Of a stretch of DNA of 44,844 nucleotides, positions 33,790 to 43,911 are shown piece after piece (within the stretch, counting starts at the first letter, position 1; each line of letters begins with the position of its first letter). Location of the stretch: NCBI GenBank assembly GCA_030673895.1, contig JAUTCR010000076.1, forward strand, positions 1 to 44,844, read 5' to 3'. The position numbers and the translations under genes are program-made. The DNA comes from Verrucomicrobiota bacterium JB023. Lineage in GTDB: Bacteria; Verrucomicrobiota; Verrucomicrobiia; Verrucomicrobiales; Akkermansiaceae. The notes below the pieces were generated by a model. The model saw only the letters and a program-made list of their open reading frames with translations. It had not been told where the DNA came from and did no database searches.

Positions 33790-35016
33790 GTGACGGTGAA
33801 GGATTTGCAGAGTTTGCCCGATAGGAGCGGCCACTTTGGGGAGTTTGGCGGAATGTTCGTGCCCGAGACGCTGATGACTCCCTTGCGGGAGTTGTCAGAA
33901 GAGTATGACAAGGCACGGCAGGACCCCGCGTTTCAGGCGGAGTTGGACGGGCTTCTTGCCGACTACTGCGGCCGGCCCACGCCTCTGTATTACGCGGAGC
34001 GGCTGACCGAGAAACTCGGCGGAGCCAAGGTCTATCTCAAGCGGGAGGATCTCCTGCACACCGGCGCACACAAGATCAACAATGCGGTCGGACAAGTCCT
34101 GCTTGCCAAGCGTCTGGGGAAGAAGCGCATCATTGCAGAAACCGGAGCCGGTCAGCACGGGGTCGCCACGGCGACTGTCTGTGCCCGCTTCGGGATGGAG
34201 TGTGTGGTGTATATGGGCGCTGTCGATATGGAGCGCCAGGCTCTCAACGTGGCTCGCATGCGCCTCATGGGCGCCGAAGTCCGCGGCGTGGAAGCTGGCC
34301 AGCGCACTCTCAAGGAGGCGGTCAATGAAGCCATGCGCGATTGGGTCGCGACGGTGGAGACGACCCACTACATTCTCGGCTCGGCTTTGGGTGCCCACCC
34401 TTTCCCGATGATGGTGAGAGACTTTCATCGGGTGATTGGCACAGAAGCCCGCGAGCAAATTTTGGCCAAGGAGGGTCGACTGCCCGACATGCTGGTAGCC
34501 TGCGTGGGCGGTGGCTCCAATGCGATTGGGCTTTTCCATCCCTTCCTGGGTGATGAAAAAGTGCGCATGATCGGCGTCGAGGCCGGAGGCGATGGCATCA
34601 TCCCCGAGCGCCATGCGGCTCGCTTCCAAGGAGGCAAGCTCGGCGTCTTGCAAGGCACCAAAACCTGGTTGCTGGCCAATGATGACGGTCAGATCGAGTT
34701 GACTCACTCCGTCAGTGCGGGTCTGGACTACGCGGCAGTGGGCCCTGAGCACGCCAATCTACAGAGTCTCGGTCGGGCGGAATACACTTACGCTACCGAC
34801 AAGGAAGCCTTGGAAGCCTTCCGGGAACTGGCTCAGACCGAGGGCATCTTACCCGCTCTGGAGACCAGCCATGCCATTGCCTATGTCTGCAAGGTGGCGG
34901 GCAGCATGCCCAAGTCGGACATCATCGTGGTCAGTTGCTCCGGCCGAGGTGACAAGGATGTCGCGCAGGCGGCCAAGTATCTTCTCGGTGAGGATGCCCT
35001 GAAGCCTACTTCCTGA
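33790..35016 (+). CDS. trpB: Tryptophan synthase beta chain
   Basis: A 408-aa PLP enzyme joining indole and serine to tryptophan (EC 4.2.1.20). The lysine that binds PLP is Lys95 in [21 protein letters not shown] provides the phosphate loop, and [12 protein letters not shown] the family C-terminal block. It is of the TrpB1 type that pairs with TrpA, but trpA is not in the window. The start is GTG 33790, giving a normal N-terminus ([17 protein letters not shown]). The stop overlaps the tail of the convergent cytochrome gene by 11 bp. Confidence 0.96.
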   Translation: MTVKDLQSLPDRSGHFGEFGGMFVPETLMTPLRELSEEYDKARQDPAFQAELDGLLADYCGRPTPLYYAERLTEKLGGAKVYLKREDLLHTGAHKINNAVGQVLLAKRLGKKRIIAETGAGQHGVATATVCARFGMECVVYMGAVDMERQALNVARMRLMGAEVRGVEAGQRTLKEAVNEAMRDWVATVETTHYILGSALGAHPFPMMVRDFHRVIGTEAREQILAKEGRLPDMLVACVGGGSNAIGLFHPFLGDEKVRMIGVEAGGDGIIPERHAARFQGGKLGVLQGTKTWLLANDDGQIELTHSVSAGLDYAAVGPEHANLQSLGRAEYTYATDKEALEAFRELAQTEGILPALETSHAIAYVCKVAGSMPKSDIIVVSCSGRGDKDVAQAAKYLLGEDALKPTS

Positions 35017-37171
35017 GGCGGGAAAGCAAAGCCGCCCGCTCGTCTATCCGCTGACTGAGGTTCAGAAGCTCTTCCTGTGTTTCTGGCGAAGCTTCTTCGC
35101 CGGCTAGTTCTTGGAAGCGTTTTCGATCCACCTGCTGCTGACGCTCAAGTTCGGCGAGTTGGCGAGATTCCCAGTAAGCGATTTCCTCGCGAAGTTTGCT
35201 GGCTGCGTCTGCCGCTTCGCGAAGCTTTGACGCAGGCTCCTCGAGAGCCTTGCGAAGGGCGGGCCGCTCTTTTTCCAGCTTGGCGAGCTCCGTCCTGTTT
35301 TGCTTCAGCAAGCCCTTTAGCTCATGAGCCCGGCTGCCAATGACCTCCCGACTGCTCTCAGCGTTCATCTTGCGCGCCAGTTGCAAGTCACGCTGCTTTT
35401 TGACTTCGATAAGCTCATCTTCCCATTCTTGGAGATCCGACTTGAGGCGGTTGATGGCGGTGGTTGATTTCTCATCGGCCTCGTCGGGTGGACTCAGCTT
35501 TGCCAGCTTTTCCTGCCCTTGTCTGATGTTACTGGTAAGCTGCTGCAGGGAGGGTTTGAGTGCTCCCAGTTGTTCGCTCGCGGCTTTGAGCTTCGCTTCC
35601 GCTTGGGCAAGTGACTTCGTGAAATCAGCTAACCTCGCCTTGTTCGCTTCATGGGCATTTTGGATTCGCGTCAGGCGTTGCTCGAGGGCGTTTAGCTGAG
35701 ACTTTGCTTTAGCATGGACGGCTTCCGCTTGACCAACATGATCCTCCTGTCGGGTGAGCCTTTCTTCAAGCGCCTGCAGGCGATCGGCCAAGAGCGGGGG
35801 ATTGGAGTCCAAGGTGGCGACCTCCTTTCCTTTCTTGTCGTAGACAGTGATCGTGCCATCGAAGCCAGCGGCGAAGAACCGACCCTGGTCGTGTGAGATG
35901 GAGACGGCGGTGGCCAGTTCTGTCAGCCCCTTGATGTCGCGGAGGTTACTGAAGTCCGGCTTGAGAATCTTCAGGGTTTGGTTTCGTCCCGAGGTCATCA
36001 GGTGGCCGTTGGTGGCATAGTGGAGGGAGGTGACGCCCGGGCCATGGGCGGTGATTCTCTTGATGCTTTCTCCCTTTTGGATGTCCCAGATGATGAGGTT
36101 TCCGTCCTCACTTGCACTGGCCAAGAGTTGGGAATCGGAACGGAACGAGAGTCCGGATATCGCTCCCTGGTGCTCGCGGAGGGCATGAATTTCATTGCCG
36201 TCCCGGTCCCAGATGTGAATCCCGCCGTTGCGATCTCCACTGGCAATGAACTTGCCATCGGGGGACCAACTGAGAGTCGTGATCCAGTCGGTATGTTTTT
36301 TGATGGAGGCGAGTTGCTGGTTCTCGCGGGTATCCCAGATTTTGAGCAACCGGGAGGGCCCGCCGAGAGCGACCCGGGAAAGGTCGGGCGAGAGCGCGCT
36401 AGCCAGCACCGAGTCGAACTCCCTCCCGGCGGTGAAGAGTTCGGCTCCAGTCGTGATGTCCCAGACCACCGCTTGGCCCGACTTCCCGGCGATCCCTCCT
36501 CCCGCGATGAGGAAGCGACCCGACGGATCGAAGCAAAGGGTCTCGGGCTGACCTTTGGGGAAGGGCAGGGAACCGAGGAAGCGCAAGCTCTCCGTATGGT
36601 AGAAGAGGACTTGCTTCTGTCCCGCCACGGCAAGAAGGGGGGACCAGGGGGCGGCAGCCATTGCCGGAATCAGGCCCGGCCGGCTGGCCACGAAGGAAGG
36701 ATCGAGAGAGAGGCCTGCTGGCATGGGCGGCGGGCCCTCGGGCTTGCCCGTTGTGGGCGTGATTTGCAGGGTGAACTTTGGCTTCTCGACCTTGCGGGCT
36801 GAGGAATTCTTGGTCTCCAAGAGCCCGCCGTCGATCCAGGCTCGGATCAGGTTAGCGGCATCCTTTCCTATCTTATCTCCCTCGGGAGGCATGACCGGCT
36901 CGGCAGAGCCGGTGGTAACGAGAAAGAGCTTGGAAGAGGAACCATCCCCGGGGGTCGCAACCAAGCCACCAGAGCCCCCTTGGAGAAGCGCGGGGTAGGA
37001 GGAGAGATCCAAGTCACCTTTCTTCTTGTCAGGATTGTGGCAATTCAGACAAGACTGTTCAAAGAGGGGATAGATGTGATCCTCGTAGGTGATCTTCTCT
37101 TCCGCTACGAGCGGAACCGCGAACAAGATAGTGCAGCCAGCGAGAGGCTTACGAAGAAGCGAGAGGGACAT
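35006..37171 (-). CDS. Secreted c-type cytochrome with WD40 repeats and coiled coil
   Basis: A 721-aa periplasmic protein. A signal peptide (residues about 1-23) leads to a planctomycete-type cytochrome c domain with heme motif CLNCH and distal-ligand region EPVMPPEGD (about residue 92). WD40 repeats with WD/WDT ends follow ([29 protein letters not shown]), about residues 170-460, forming a propeller. The last 260 residues are a long charged coiled coil ([10 protein letters not shown] onwards). It lies 6 bp downstream of the DUF1549/DUF1553 gene on the same strand. Such protein pairs are typical of Planctomycetes and Verrucomicrobia; electron donors and substrates are unknown. Confidence 0.88.
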   Translation of the reverse strand: MSLSLLRKPLAGCTILFAVPLVAEEKITYEDHIYPLFEQSCLNCHNPDKKKGDLDLSSYPALLQGGSGGLVATPGDGSSSKLFLVTTGSAEPVMPPEGDKIGKDAANLIRAWIDGGLLETKNSSARKVEKPKFTLQITPTTGKPEGPPPMPAGLSLDPSFVASRPGLIPAMAAAPWSPLLAVAGQKQVLFYHTESLRFLGSLPFPKGQPETLCFDPSGRFLIAGGGIAGKSGQAVVWDITTGAELFTAGREFDSVLASALSPDLSRVALGGPSRLLKIWDTRENQQLASIKKHTDWITTLSWSPDGKFIASGDRNGGIHIWDRDGNEIHALREHQGAISGLSFRSDSQLLASASEDGNLIIWDIQKGESIKRITAHGPGVTSLHYATNGHLMTSGRNQTLKILKPDFSNLRDIKGLTELATAVSISHDQGRFFAAGFDGTITVYDKKGKEVATLDSNPPLLADRLQALEERLTRQEDHVGQAEAVHAKAKSQLNALEQRLTRIQNAHEANKARLADFTKSLAQAEAKLKAASEQLGALKPSLQQLTSNIRQGQEKLAKLSPPDEADEKSTTAINRLKSDLQEWEDELIEVKKQRDLQLARKMNAESSREVIGSRAHELKGLLKQNRTELAKLEKERPALRKALEEPASKLREAADAASKLREEIAYWESRQLAELERQQQVDRKRFQELAGEEASPETQEELLNLSQRIDERAALLSRLRK

Positions 37172-37177
37172 GGAGGT

Positions 37178-39982
37178 CTAGTGATTGAAGAGAAACTCCT
37201 TGGAGTTCATTAAGGCCCAGAATAAGTCGGTATCGAAGTCGATGAGTTCCTTCGGGCCGGTGTGGGCGCTCCGCTTTTCCATCAGATGCTGCAGCTCCCC
37301 GCTGTTAGGCTCCCGGCAGAGGGTGAGGAGATAGAGCGAGCGGATGATGGGTTCGCCTTCACGTTGATGTTCCTTGTGCAGGTCTCGGACAACGCCTCCC
37401 CGGAGCACCCGCTGGTGGGTGGAGTCACCATTAAGGAGGTGCAGGGCTTGAGACAGGTTGGGCTCCATGCTGACTTCGCAAGAGCAGACGGTCGCCCTCG
37501 TCGCCCGTCCGAAGGTGGTGAGGAAGTAGTTGGACGTGTTGCCATCTGCGATTTGTACGGCGCTGGCTCCGGCGGGTAGCCCCTTGAACTTGTTCGGTGT
37601 GCGGGTGACTTGGGCAATCACATCGAGCAGGATTTCTGCTCGTAGGCGACGGACCCGGGCTTTGGAAAAGTTGGTTTCATCCAGCTTGTTCGACTCATTG
37701 GGAATCGTGGACAGCTGATAGGTGCGGGAATTGCAGATGTCCCGCACCAGAGCGCGAAAGTCGAAGTCGTACTCGATGAACTTGTTTCCCAGAGTATCCA
37801 GCAGGGCGGGATTGGAAGGCGGGTTAGAGATGCGGGCGTCATCCACCGGATTGGTGATGCCAATACCCATGAGGTGGGCCCAGATGATGTTGGCGGCATT
37901 CTGCGCAAACCAAGGATTCTCTTCCGAGGTCAGCCAGGCGGCGACCGCCTCGCGACGGGTGACGTCCCCATCCTCGAAAACAGCGCCACCCAGGAATTTT
38001 GGCTGCGCATTCTTCTTGGTCACCGGGTTTTGGATCTCACCATTGCCATCGAAGATGATCTGCTCATGCGGGTCCTCCGCCCGCTTCCGCTTCACTTGGG
38101 CGAAGAAACTCGCAAAGCCATAGTAGTCTTCCATCGTCCAGCGATCGAAGGGATGATTGTGGCACTGCGCACATTGAATGCGCGTCCCGAGGAAAACCTG
38201 GGCCACGTTCTCGGTGATCTTGCGGACATCCCTTTCAATCTTGAAGTAATTGGTTTGAGGCTGGGAGAGGGTGCCTCCCGAGGAAGCCAGGAGTTCTCGC
38301 ACGGTCTCGTCGAAAGGTTGCTTGGCCGCAATCCGCTCGCGCAGCCATTCATACCAAAGGTTGGCTGATTTGTAGCTGACTTGATTGGCGTTGCTTCCCG
38401 TTGAGCGGATCTGTAGGAGCTCGGCCCACTTCATCACGAGGATTTCGGTGAACTCCTTCCGCTCGAGCAGCTCGTCGATGAGCAGGCTGCGCTTGTCAGG
38501 ATGGGGGTCGGCTAGGAACTCTTCTCGCTCGGATGGAGTCGGTAGTTGGCCGACGATGTCGAGATAGATACGTCGGAGGAAGGTCTCGTCATCACAAATC
38601 CCGGAGGGAACAATGCGGAGCTTGAAGAGCTTCTCGTGGACGAGTTCGTCGATGTAGTTGTGGGCCTCGAGCTTCGGTTTTTGGTAAGAGGTGTTTTTGG
38701 GGATAACGATGTTGTTCGTCCCTTCGGTGAAGGTGTGGAAGCGGGCCATGAGGAAAGCTTCACCCCTCTGACCCGATACGGCTTGCCCGGTTGACTCGTT
38801 GACCTTGACCGCTTGATCATTCGACGAAGTGAAGGAGGAAAGGGAAGTGACATCGCGGTCGGTGCCATCGGAGTAGTGAGCCTTGACGGTCAGCTGGAAC
38901 CGTTTGCGCTCTCCCTGGGAGAGAGTGGAGGGTGGTTCTACGGTGATTCTCGTAGGAAGAGCGATATCCTTGGGGTCATCCTGGGCTCCATTCTCGATCC
39001 AAGTTAGAAGCGTCTGGTAGAAAGGATGTTCCTTGTCGAAGAGCTTGCCGCCCGTGTGAGGAACCGCGCCGATGGCCTTCGTCAGGAGGAGAGATTCTTC
39101 TGGAATGGCGAGGTTGATGCGGCGACCCAATTGTTCGGTGGTCATGCGCTCATGATCCCCCTTGGGATCATAGCCGAAGAGGGAAAGCATGAAGCCATCC
39201 TGTCCTCTCGCCGAGCCATGGCAGGAGCCGGTATTGCACCCTGCTGCCGTGAGGGTGGGGATGACATCCTGCTGGAAGGACACGGTTCTTTCCTTGGTGG
39301 CATCCTTCACCACAAGGGGGATCTCAGCTGTCTGGCCTCGGAATTCGACCCGGATCGTAGTCTCTCCGTCGGCTTGGGGGCGAAGGGTGGTTCCCTCCAG
39401 GGTGGCTAAGTCAGGATTGGCCAAAGAAATGAGTGCCGAACCACTGACGTCGCGGGTAGTGGCGTCTTGCGAGGTGGCGACAATGACAAGGCGGTGAAAA
39501 TCGGTGCGGGTTTCCAACGCAACCCGCGAGGGATAAACCTCGATTTTGGCCAGCTCGGGGTCGGGCTCACGAGGATTTTCGTAGGGAGGTGCTTTCTCCT
39601 TGGCCTCCAGCGTCACTCCTTCCGGCCATGGGGCGCCTGCTTCTAGCCAACTGGCCAGCACGTCAATATCTTCTGCAAGCAAATGCTCGCGCTCCACTTT
39701 TTCCGTGGAGGGGGGCATGAAGCCCTCGGCATCGTGGGGGAGGCGAACGCGCCGAAGCAGCTCGGATTCCTGCGGATCGTCCTCGTCGAAGGCGAGTTCT
39801 TCATCACCACCGAGGAGAAAGTCATCCTCGGTGTGCAAGCGAAGCCCTCCCTTACCCTCCTCAGCCCCATGGCACTCGATGCAGTTTTGTTCGAGAATCG
39901 GACGCGCTGCTTCAAAGGCCGGATGAGCAGCCAAAGGAATGGTGAACGCGAGCCAGCAGGCTGGTAGAGCGGAGATAGCCAT
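37178..39982 (-). CDS. DUF1549/DUF1553 cytochrome-like protein
   Basis: A 934-aa exported protein. After the signal peptide comes a PSCyt1-like domain with CIECHG (about residue 34) and an MPPS segment. Ig-like (BIG2) strands follow, then a second cysteine motif CNTGSCHGS with GFMLSLFGYDP, a second BIG2, DUF1549 (about residues 440-650) with CAQCHNHPFDRW, and DUF1553 (about residues 680-930) containing GNKFIEYDFDFRALVRDIC. Motif order is standard for the family, which is abundant in planctomycetes and has no settled function, though a role in carbohydrate or sulfate-ester redox processing is suspected. Upstream gene of a two-gene unit with the WD40 cytochrome. No DUF1501 partner follows. Confidence 0.92.
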   Translation of the reverse strand: MAISALPACWLAFTIPLAAHPAFEAARPILEQNCIECHGAEEGKGGLRLHTEDDFLLGGDEELAFDEDDPQESELLRRVRLPHDAEGFMPPSTEKVEREHLLAEDIDVLASWLEAGAPWPEGVTLEAKEKAPPYENPREPDPELAKIEVYPSRVALETRTDFHRLVIVATSQDATTRDVSGSALISLANPDLATLEGTTLRPQADGETTIRVEFRGQTAEIPLVVKDATKERTVSFQQDVIPTLTAAGCNTGSCHGSARGQDGFMLSLFGYDPKGDHERMTTEQLGRRINLAIPEESLLLTKAIGAVPHTGGKLFDKEHPFYQTLLTWIENGAQDDPKDIALPTRITVEPPSTLSQGERKRFQLTVKAHYSDGTDRDVTSLSSFTSSNDQAVKVNESTGQAVSGQRGEAFLMARFHTFTEGTNNIVIPKNTSYQKPKLEAHNYIDELVHEKLFKLRIVPSGICDDETFLRRIYLDIVGQLPTPSEREEFLADPHPDKRSLLIDELLERKEFTEILVMKWAELLQIRSTGSNANQVSYKSANLWYEWLRERIAAKQPFDETVRELLASSGGTLSQPQTNYFKIERDVRKITENVAQVFLGTRIQCAQCHNHPFDRWTMEDYYGFASFFAQVKRKRAEDPHEQIIFDGNGEIQNPVTKKNAQPKFLGGAVFEDGDVTRREAVAAWLTSEENPWFAQNAANIIWAHLMGIGITNPVDDARISNPPSNPALLDTLGNKFIEYDFDFRALVRDICNSRTYQLSTIPNESNKLDETNFSKARVRRLRAEILLDVIAQVTRTPNKFKGLPAGASAVQIADGNTSNYFLTTFGRATRATVCSCEVSMEPNLSQALHLLNGDSTHQRVLRGGVVRDLHKEHQREGEPIIRSLYLLTLCREPNSGELQHLMEKRSAHTGPKELIDFDTDLFWALMNSKEFLFNH

Positions 39983-40115
39983 AAGACAGCAGCTAGAAAC
40001 GCGGCTGTGGCGAAGTTTCTATCGCGGCTCTGGCATAAGGCCCGCGCAAACGGCACGGCTTTTTTCGGTCCGGCTATCGGCTCAAAGGCTGGGATGAAGG
40101 CTTAGCCTTCGGAAT

Positions 40116-41279
40116 TCACATGTCCTCGGCGTTGAATTCCGAGCTCCAGAAATCGTTGTTCCACGCCTGATGCATCTCTTCCAAAGAAGGAACCTCAACA
40201 GGTCGGACGACGCGAAATCCGACATGCTGGGCAGCGGTGTGATACCAGACCGACTTCGGAATTTGCGGGTCCATCATCTTCCAATTCGGCTTGGAATGAG
40301 CACGGGCCGCTGAGCGGAGAGCTGCTGCAGAGTCTTTCCAAGAGCCTCCGCGAATGACCCGGGGATAACGTTTCTCGGGAAGGACGAAAGGATCTTCAAC
40401 CCCGTCGTCCCACTGTTGCAATCGGTCCGCGTGATAGCCGTCTAGCACCCATTCCGCGACATTGCCATGCATGTCGTAAAGGCCCCAGGGGTTGGGTTTC
40501 TTCTGCCGAACAGGCCGGTAGCTTCCCCGCATGGCGTTCTCGTCAAAGGTGTTGCCGTCGAACCAGGCATAATCTCTTAGGGACGCGGGATCGTCACCGA
40601 AAAAGTAGGCCGTCTTGCTCCCGGCCCGGCAGGCATACTCCCATTCGGCTTCCGTGGGCAGGCGATAGAAATGCCCGGTCTGGGCGGTTAGCCATTGGCA
40701 AAACTTGGTCGCCGCCATGTGGGTCATGTCCATGGCGGGGTACTCAGGGCGATTGGGAAATTGATCTCCTCCGAACATGAGCGCGACCATCACCTGCGTG
40801 GTCGGCTGGCTGACCGCGTCGACGAGTTTTTCCTTTGGGTCGACGGGGTCAGTTGAATAGCGATCGCCATCGTAGTTGATCGTGCCGTCCTTGTTTCGGC
40901 TTTTGGAGCCATCGGTGTCATTCTCGTAGAAGGGGCGGAAAAGCTCCCAAGGGATCTCGATTTCCGACATCCAGAAGGCCGAGATGGCAACTTCAGTCTG
41001 CGGCCCTTCATCGGCCTTTCGGCCTTCTTCCGACGGGGGAGAGCCCATAGAAAATCGACCAGCAGGAATGGGAACGAACTTCAGCTCCGCATCCCCCGCA
41101 CGGGGTACGGTCTCTTGGTAGGCTACGCCGACTGGTTGCTCCTTCGAGCTATCCAGAACCAAAGCGTGCAGCTTTTTGGTCAAGGGGAGCTGCTGGGCGA
41201 GGATTTCCTCTTTGGTGGGATAGTCGACGGCGAGGCAGGGAAGCAGGCTGCCTGTTAGAAGGAGTAAAGGAGCTTTCAC
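40116..41279 (-). CDS. SUMF1-like (FGE-fold) secreted protein, copy 1
   Basis: A 387-aa exported protein of the formylglycine-generating-enzyme fold. A signal peptide (about residues 1-17) precedes a short linker and an FGE domain: GRFSMGSPPSEEGR, FRLPTEAEWEYACRAG-like YRLPTEAEWEYACRAG, NPWGLYDMHGNVAEW and RVIRGGSWKDS are typical. The pair of catalytic cysteines that true FGE uses near the C-terminal RGGS block is absent; only structural Cys in FCQWLT and YACRAG remain. Start is GTG 41279. It is about 65 percent identical by eye to the next gene, 27 bp upstream, a tandem duplicate. It therefore is a non-catalytic or differently acting SUMF1 member. Confidence 0.88.
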   Translation of the reverse strand: MKAPLLLLTGSLLPCLAVDYPTKEEILAQQLPLTKKLHALVLDSSKEQPVGVAYQETVPRAGDAELKFVPIPAGRFSMGSPPSEEGRKADEGPQTEVAISAFWMSEIEIPWELFRPFYENDTDGSKSRNKDGTINYDGDRYSTDPVDPKEKLVDAVSQPTTQVMVALMFGGDQFPNRPEYPAMDMTHMAATKFCQWLTAQTGHFYRLPTEAEWEYACRAGSKTAYFFGDDPASLRDYAWFDGNTFDENAMRGSYRPVRQKKPNPWGLYDMHGNVAEWVLDGYHADRLQQWDDGVEDPFVLPEKRYPRVIRGGSWKDSAAALRSAARAHSKPNWKMMDPQIPKSVWYHTAAQHVGFRVVRPVEVPSLEEMHQAWNNDFWSSEFNAEDM

Positions 41280-41306
41280 AAACGCATTCCAGCAGGTTCA
41301 AAAGGA

Positions 41307-42464
41307 CTACAGGTCCTCGGCATTGAATTCCGGAGCGCGGAAGTCATTGTTCCAAGCGCGGTGCATTTCCTCCAAGGTAGGCGTTTTGAAGGGTCTCACC
41401 ACGCGGAAGCCGACGTGCTGGCCGTTGGTGTGATACCAGACGGACTTGGGGATTTGGGGGTCCTGGGTCTTCCACATTGGCTTGGAAAAGAGGCGGGCAG
41501 CCGAGCGAAGCTCGCTAGAGAGATTGTCCCATGAACCTCCTCGGACGACACGGGGGTAGCGGGTGGTGGGCCAGTTGACGGGGTCCTGCACACCGTCCTC
41601 CAAGGAGGCATAGAAGGTGGCGTCATAGCCATCGAGCACCCACTCGGCGACGTTGCCGTGCATGTCGTAGAGACCCCAGGGATTCGGCTTCTTCTGTTTG
41701 ATCGGGTGGTAGACGAAGTCGGAATTATCCATGTGCCAGGCGTAGTCATCGAGGTTCGCATCAGCAGGGATGGAGTAAGGAGTGGTCGTCCCGGCGCGGC
41801 AGGCGTATTCCCACTCGGCCTCGGTCGGCAGGCGGTAGAAATGACCCGTCTGGGCGGTGAGCCATTGGCAAAACTTGGTCGCTGCCATGTGGGTCATGTC
41901 CATAGCAGGGTAGTTCTCCCCGTTATTGAACTGACCGGCCACGAACATGTCGTGATACTGCGTCGTGGGCTGGCTGACGGCATCGACGAGATCGCCATCG
42001 AGCTTGGGCGCATCCGTGGTGTAGCGATCCCCGTCATAATCGATGGTGCCATCCTTGTTGCGGGGCTTGCTGCCGTCGGGGTCGTTTTCGTAAAAGGGGC
42101 GATAGAGCTTCCAGGGGATCTCGGTCTCGGACATCCAGAATCCGGAAATAGCGACCTCCTTCTGTGGTCCCTCATTGTCCCGGCGGCCTTCCTCACTCTC
42201 AGGGGAGCCGAGAGTGAACGTGCCTTCCGGAATGGCCAGCATCTTGAGCGTCGCGTTGTCGGCTCGCGGCACCGTCTCCTCGTAGCTTTTTTGCTCTGTC
42301 TCCTTCTTGATGACGAGCTCATAGAGCTTCTTCGTCAGCGGAAGCTGTTGCGCGGAAAGCTCTTCCTTGCCCGGCTCTGTTGATGGGTCTTGGGCAAAAA
42401 GGGAAGTGGCGATTAAGAGGGAAGGGAGGGTGAAACGGAGCATGAGAGGAATGGGTCGGGGCAT
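41307..42464 (-). CDS. SUMF1-like (FGE-fold) secreted protein, copy 2
   Basis: A 385-aa exported paralogue of the neighbouring SUMF1-like protein. The N-terminus MPRPIPLMLRFTLPSLLIAT is a signal peptide; the start could also be ATG 42443. FGE-fold blocks include GTFTLGSPESEEGR, YRLPTEAEWEYACRAG, NPWGLYDMHGNVAEW and RVVRGGSWDN. As in copy 1, the catalytic cysteine pair of formylglycine-generating enzymes is absent. Both copies share the ending EEMHxAWNNDFxxxEFNAED, which looks like a conserved lineage-specific tail. Sits between copy 1 and the Tat-exported oxidoreductase, 79 bp downstream of the latter. Confidence 0.88.
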   Translation of the reverse strand: MPRPIPLMLRFTLPSLLIATSLFAQDPSTEPGKEELSAQQLPLTKKLYELVIKKETEQKSYEETVPRADNATLKMLAIPEGTFTLGSPESEEGRRDNEGPQKEVAISGFWMSETEIPWKLYRPFYENDPDGSKPRNKDGTIDYDGDRYTTDAPKLDGDLVDAVSQPTTQYHDMFVAGQFNNGENYPAMDMTHMAATKFCQWLTAQTGHFYRLPTEAEWEYACRAGTTTPYSIPADANLDDYAWHMDNSDFVYHPIKQKKPNPWGLYDMHGNVAEWVLDGYDATFYASLEDGVQDPVNWPTTRYPRVVRGGSWDNLSSELRSAARLFSKPMWKTQDPQIPKSVWYHTNGQHVGFRVVRPFKTPTLEEMHRAWNNDFRAPEFNAEDL

Positions 42465-42543
42465 AAGGCTGAATTTCCCCGGAATCAACCGCTGGGCGGC
42501 TGAAACCGGGGAAAAACAAACCAACTGAACTATGAACAAGCGG

Positions 42544-43833
42544 TCAGGAAATCTTGAACTGGCCAGGGATGGGCAGCGGTCCGGGGGTGAAATCGTCTTC
42601 GAACGCGAAGTCGTCAGGACCGAGGTCGAGAGGTGAGTTCATCATCTCATCCCAAGTGACCCGCTGGCCGGTGTAGGCCGCCAGCGTCCCGAGGAGGGCC
42701 AGGCCGGTGGAGTTGCACATGTAGTCAGCGGACTTGATCTGCTTGCCGGAACGGAGAGCGGCGAAGAGCTCGTCGTGCTCGTTCTGATACATGTTGGTCT
42801 CTTCACCAGAGAAACGCCAGGTGGTCTTGCCGGAGGTGTCCTTGGTGTAGCAACGGCCAGGTCCAATCATGGTGCCATTCTCACAAACGACGCGGTCGAT
42901 GACCTCATTGTGGCAGCCGGGGATCTGGCGCTGACCGACGTGGGCGAAGACTCCACCTTCGTATTCGTAAACGACAGAGTTGTGGTCATAGACATTGCCG
43001 GGGTCCGTCCGGCCAATCTTGCCTCCGTTGGCCACGGCGGCAATCGGGAGAGCGTCCTTCATGGCCCAAGCCACCTTGTCGACGGTGTGGATGGCCTGCT
43101 CGAGGATAGGTCCGCCGGAGAGGTAGTCGAAGTTGATCCAGTTCGCCACATGCCACTCGTGGTCGCCCATCCCTTCAGGCTTCTTGGCGTCATTGGCCAA
43201 AGGACGGACGGGGCTGGTCAGGTAGGTGCCGTAGATGGACTTCACTGCGCCAAGGTCTCCACTGTGAACTTTCTCGTATCCGGCGATGACACCGGGTGCG
43301 AAGCGCCAGCAGAAGCCGTGCTGGATAGAAAGCCCCTTGGCTTCGGCCTCCCGGGCGGATTTGAGGACCGCGCGCAAGCTGGCCGGGTCGACCGCCATCG
43401 GCTTCTCGATGAACATGTGCTTGCCAGCAGCAGTAGCCGCCTGGATGTGCTTGGGGCGGAATCCTGGAGGGCCGCAAAGGAGGACAACGTCGACTCCGGA
43501 GTCGATGAGCTTCTGATAAGCGTCGAGTCCGACGAACTGGCGCTCGGGAGCCACCTTGGCGCGCTCGCCCAGGGCGGCGACATTGTTGGCGCAACGCTTC
43601 AATGGAGCTTCGAAAGCATCAGCAGCAGCCCAGAAGGTGGTGTTGGGGTCCGCCTTCAGAGCTTGCGTGATGGCTCCGGTTCCGCGTCCGCCACAGCCGA
43701 TCAGGCCGACCTTGATGGTCTCGTTGTTAGCCCCTTGTGCATTGGCGATGTGGGGGAAGCTGACGGCGGCAACGGCGCTGGCAGCGGCCGTTGTTTTCAA
43801 GATTTGGCGACGATTGGGATGATCGGTTGTCAT
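42544..43833 (-). CDS. Tat-exported Gfo/Idh/MocA-family oxidoreductase
   Basis: A 429-aa periplasmic oxidoreductase. The N-terminus carries a twin-arginine signal (NRRQILKTTAAASAVAAVSF, Arg8-Arg9), so the protein is exported folded with cofactor. The Rossmann fold opens with KVGLIGCGGRGTGA, followed by EKPMAVDPA, the Lys-Pro motif of the family. C-terminal alpha/beta domain includes WINFDYLSGGPILEQAIHTVD. Related planctomycete/verrucomicrobial proteins act on sugars or sugar acids with tightly bound NAD(P). Same-strand neighbours are the SUMF1-like pair (downstream) and an alpha/beta hydrolase (upstream, 78 bp). Confidence 0.93.
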   Translation of the reverse strand: MTTDHPNRRQILKTTAAASAVAAVSFPHIANAQGANNETIKVGLIGCGGRGTGAITQALKADPNTTFWAAADAFEAPLKRCANNVAALGERAKVAPERQFVGLDAYQKLIDSGVDVVLLCGPPGFRPKHIQAATAAGKHMFIEKPMAVDPASLRAVLKSAREAEAKGLSIQHGFCWRFAPGVIAGYEKVHSGDLGAVKSIYGTYLTSPVRPLANDAKKPEGMGDHEWHVANWINFDYLSGGPILEQAIHTVDKVAWAMKDALPIAAVANGGKIGRTDPGNVYDHNSVVYEYEGGVFAHVGQRQIPGCHNEVIDRVVCENGTMIGPGRCYTKDTSGKTTWRFSGEETNMYQNEHDELFAALRSGKQIKSADYMCNSTGLALLGTLAAYTGQRVTWDEMMNSPLDLGPDDFAFEDDFTPGPLPIPGQFKIS

Positions 43834-43911
43834 AGTCTGTGCTTAGTTACTATCAAAATTGCGTGGTTCTGTCTCGGTTTTTTGATTTTGACGGGAAAAA
43901 TATCAGTTCAT

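Noticed and set aside
40116-42464. SUMF1-like proteins as the maturase of the window's sulfatase
   Set aside because: Both lack the catalytic cysteine pair of formylglycine-generating enzymes and are exported with their own signal peptides.
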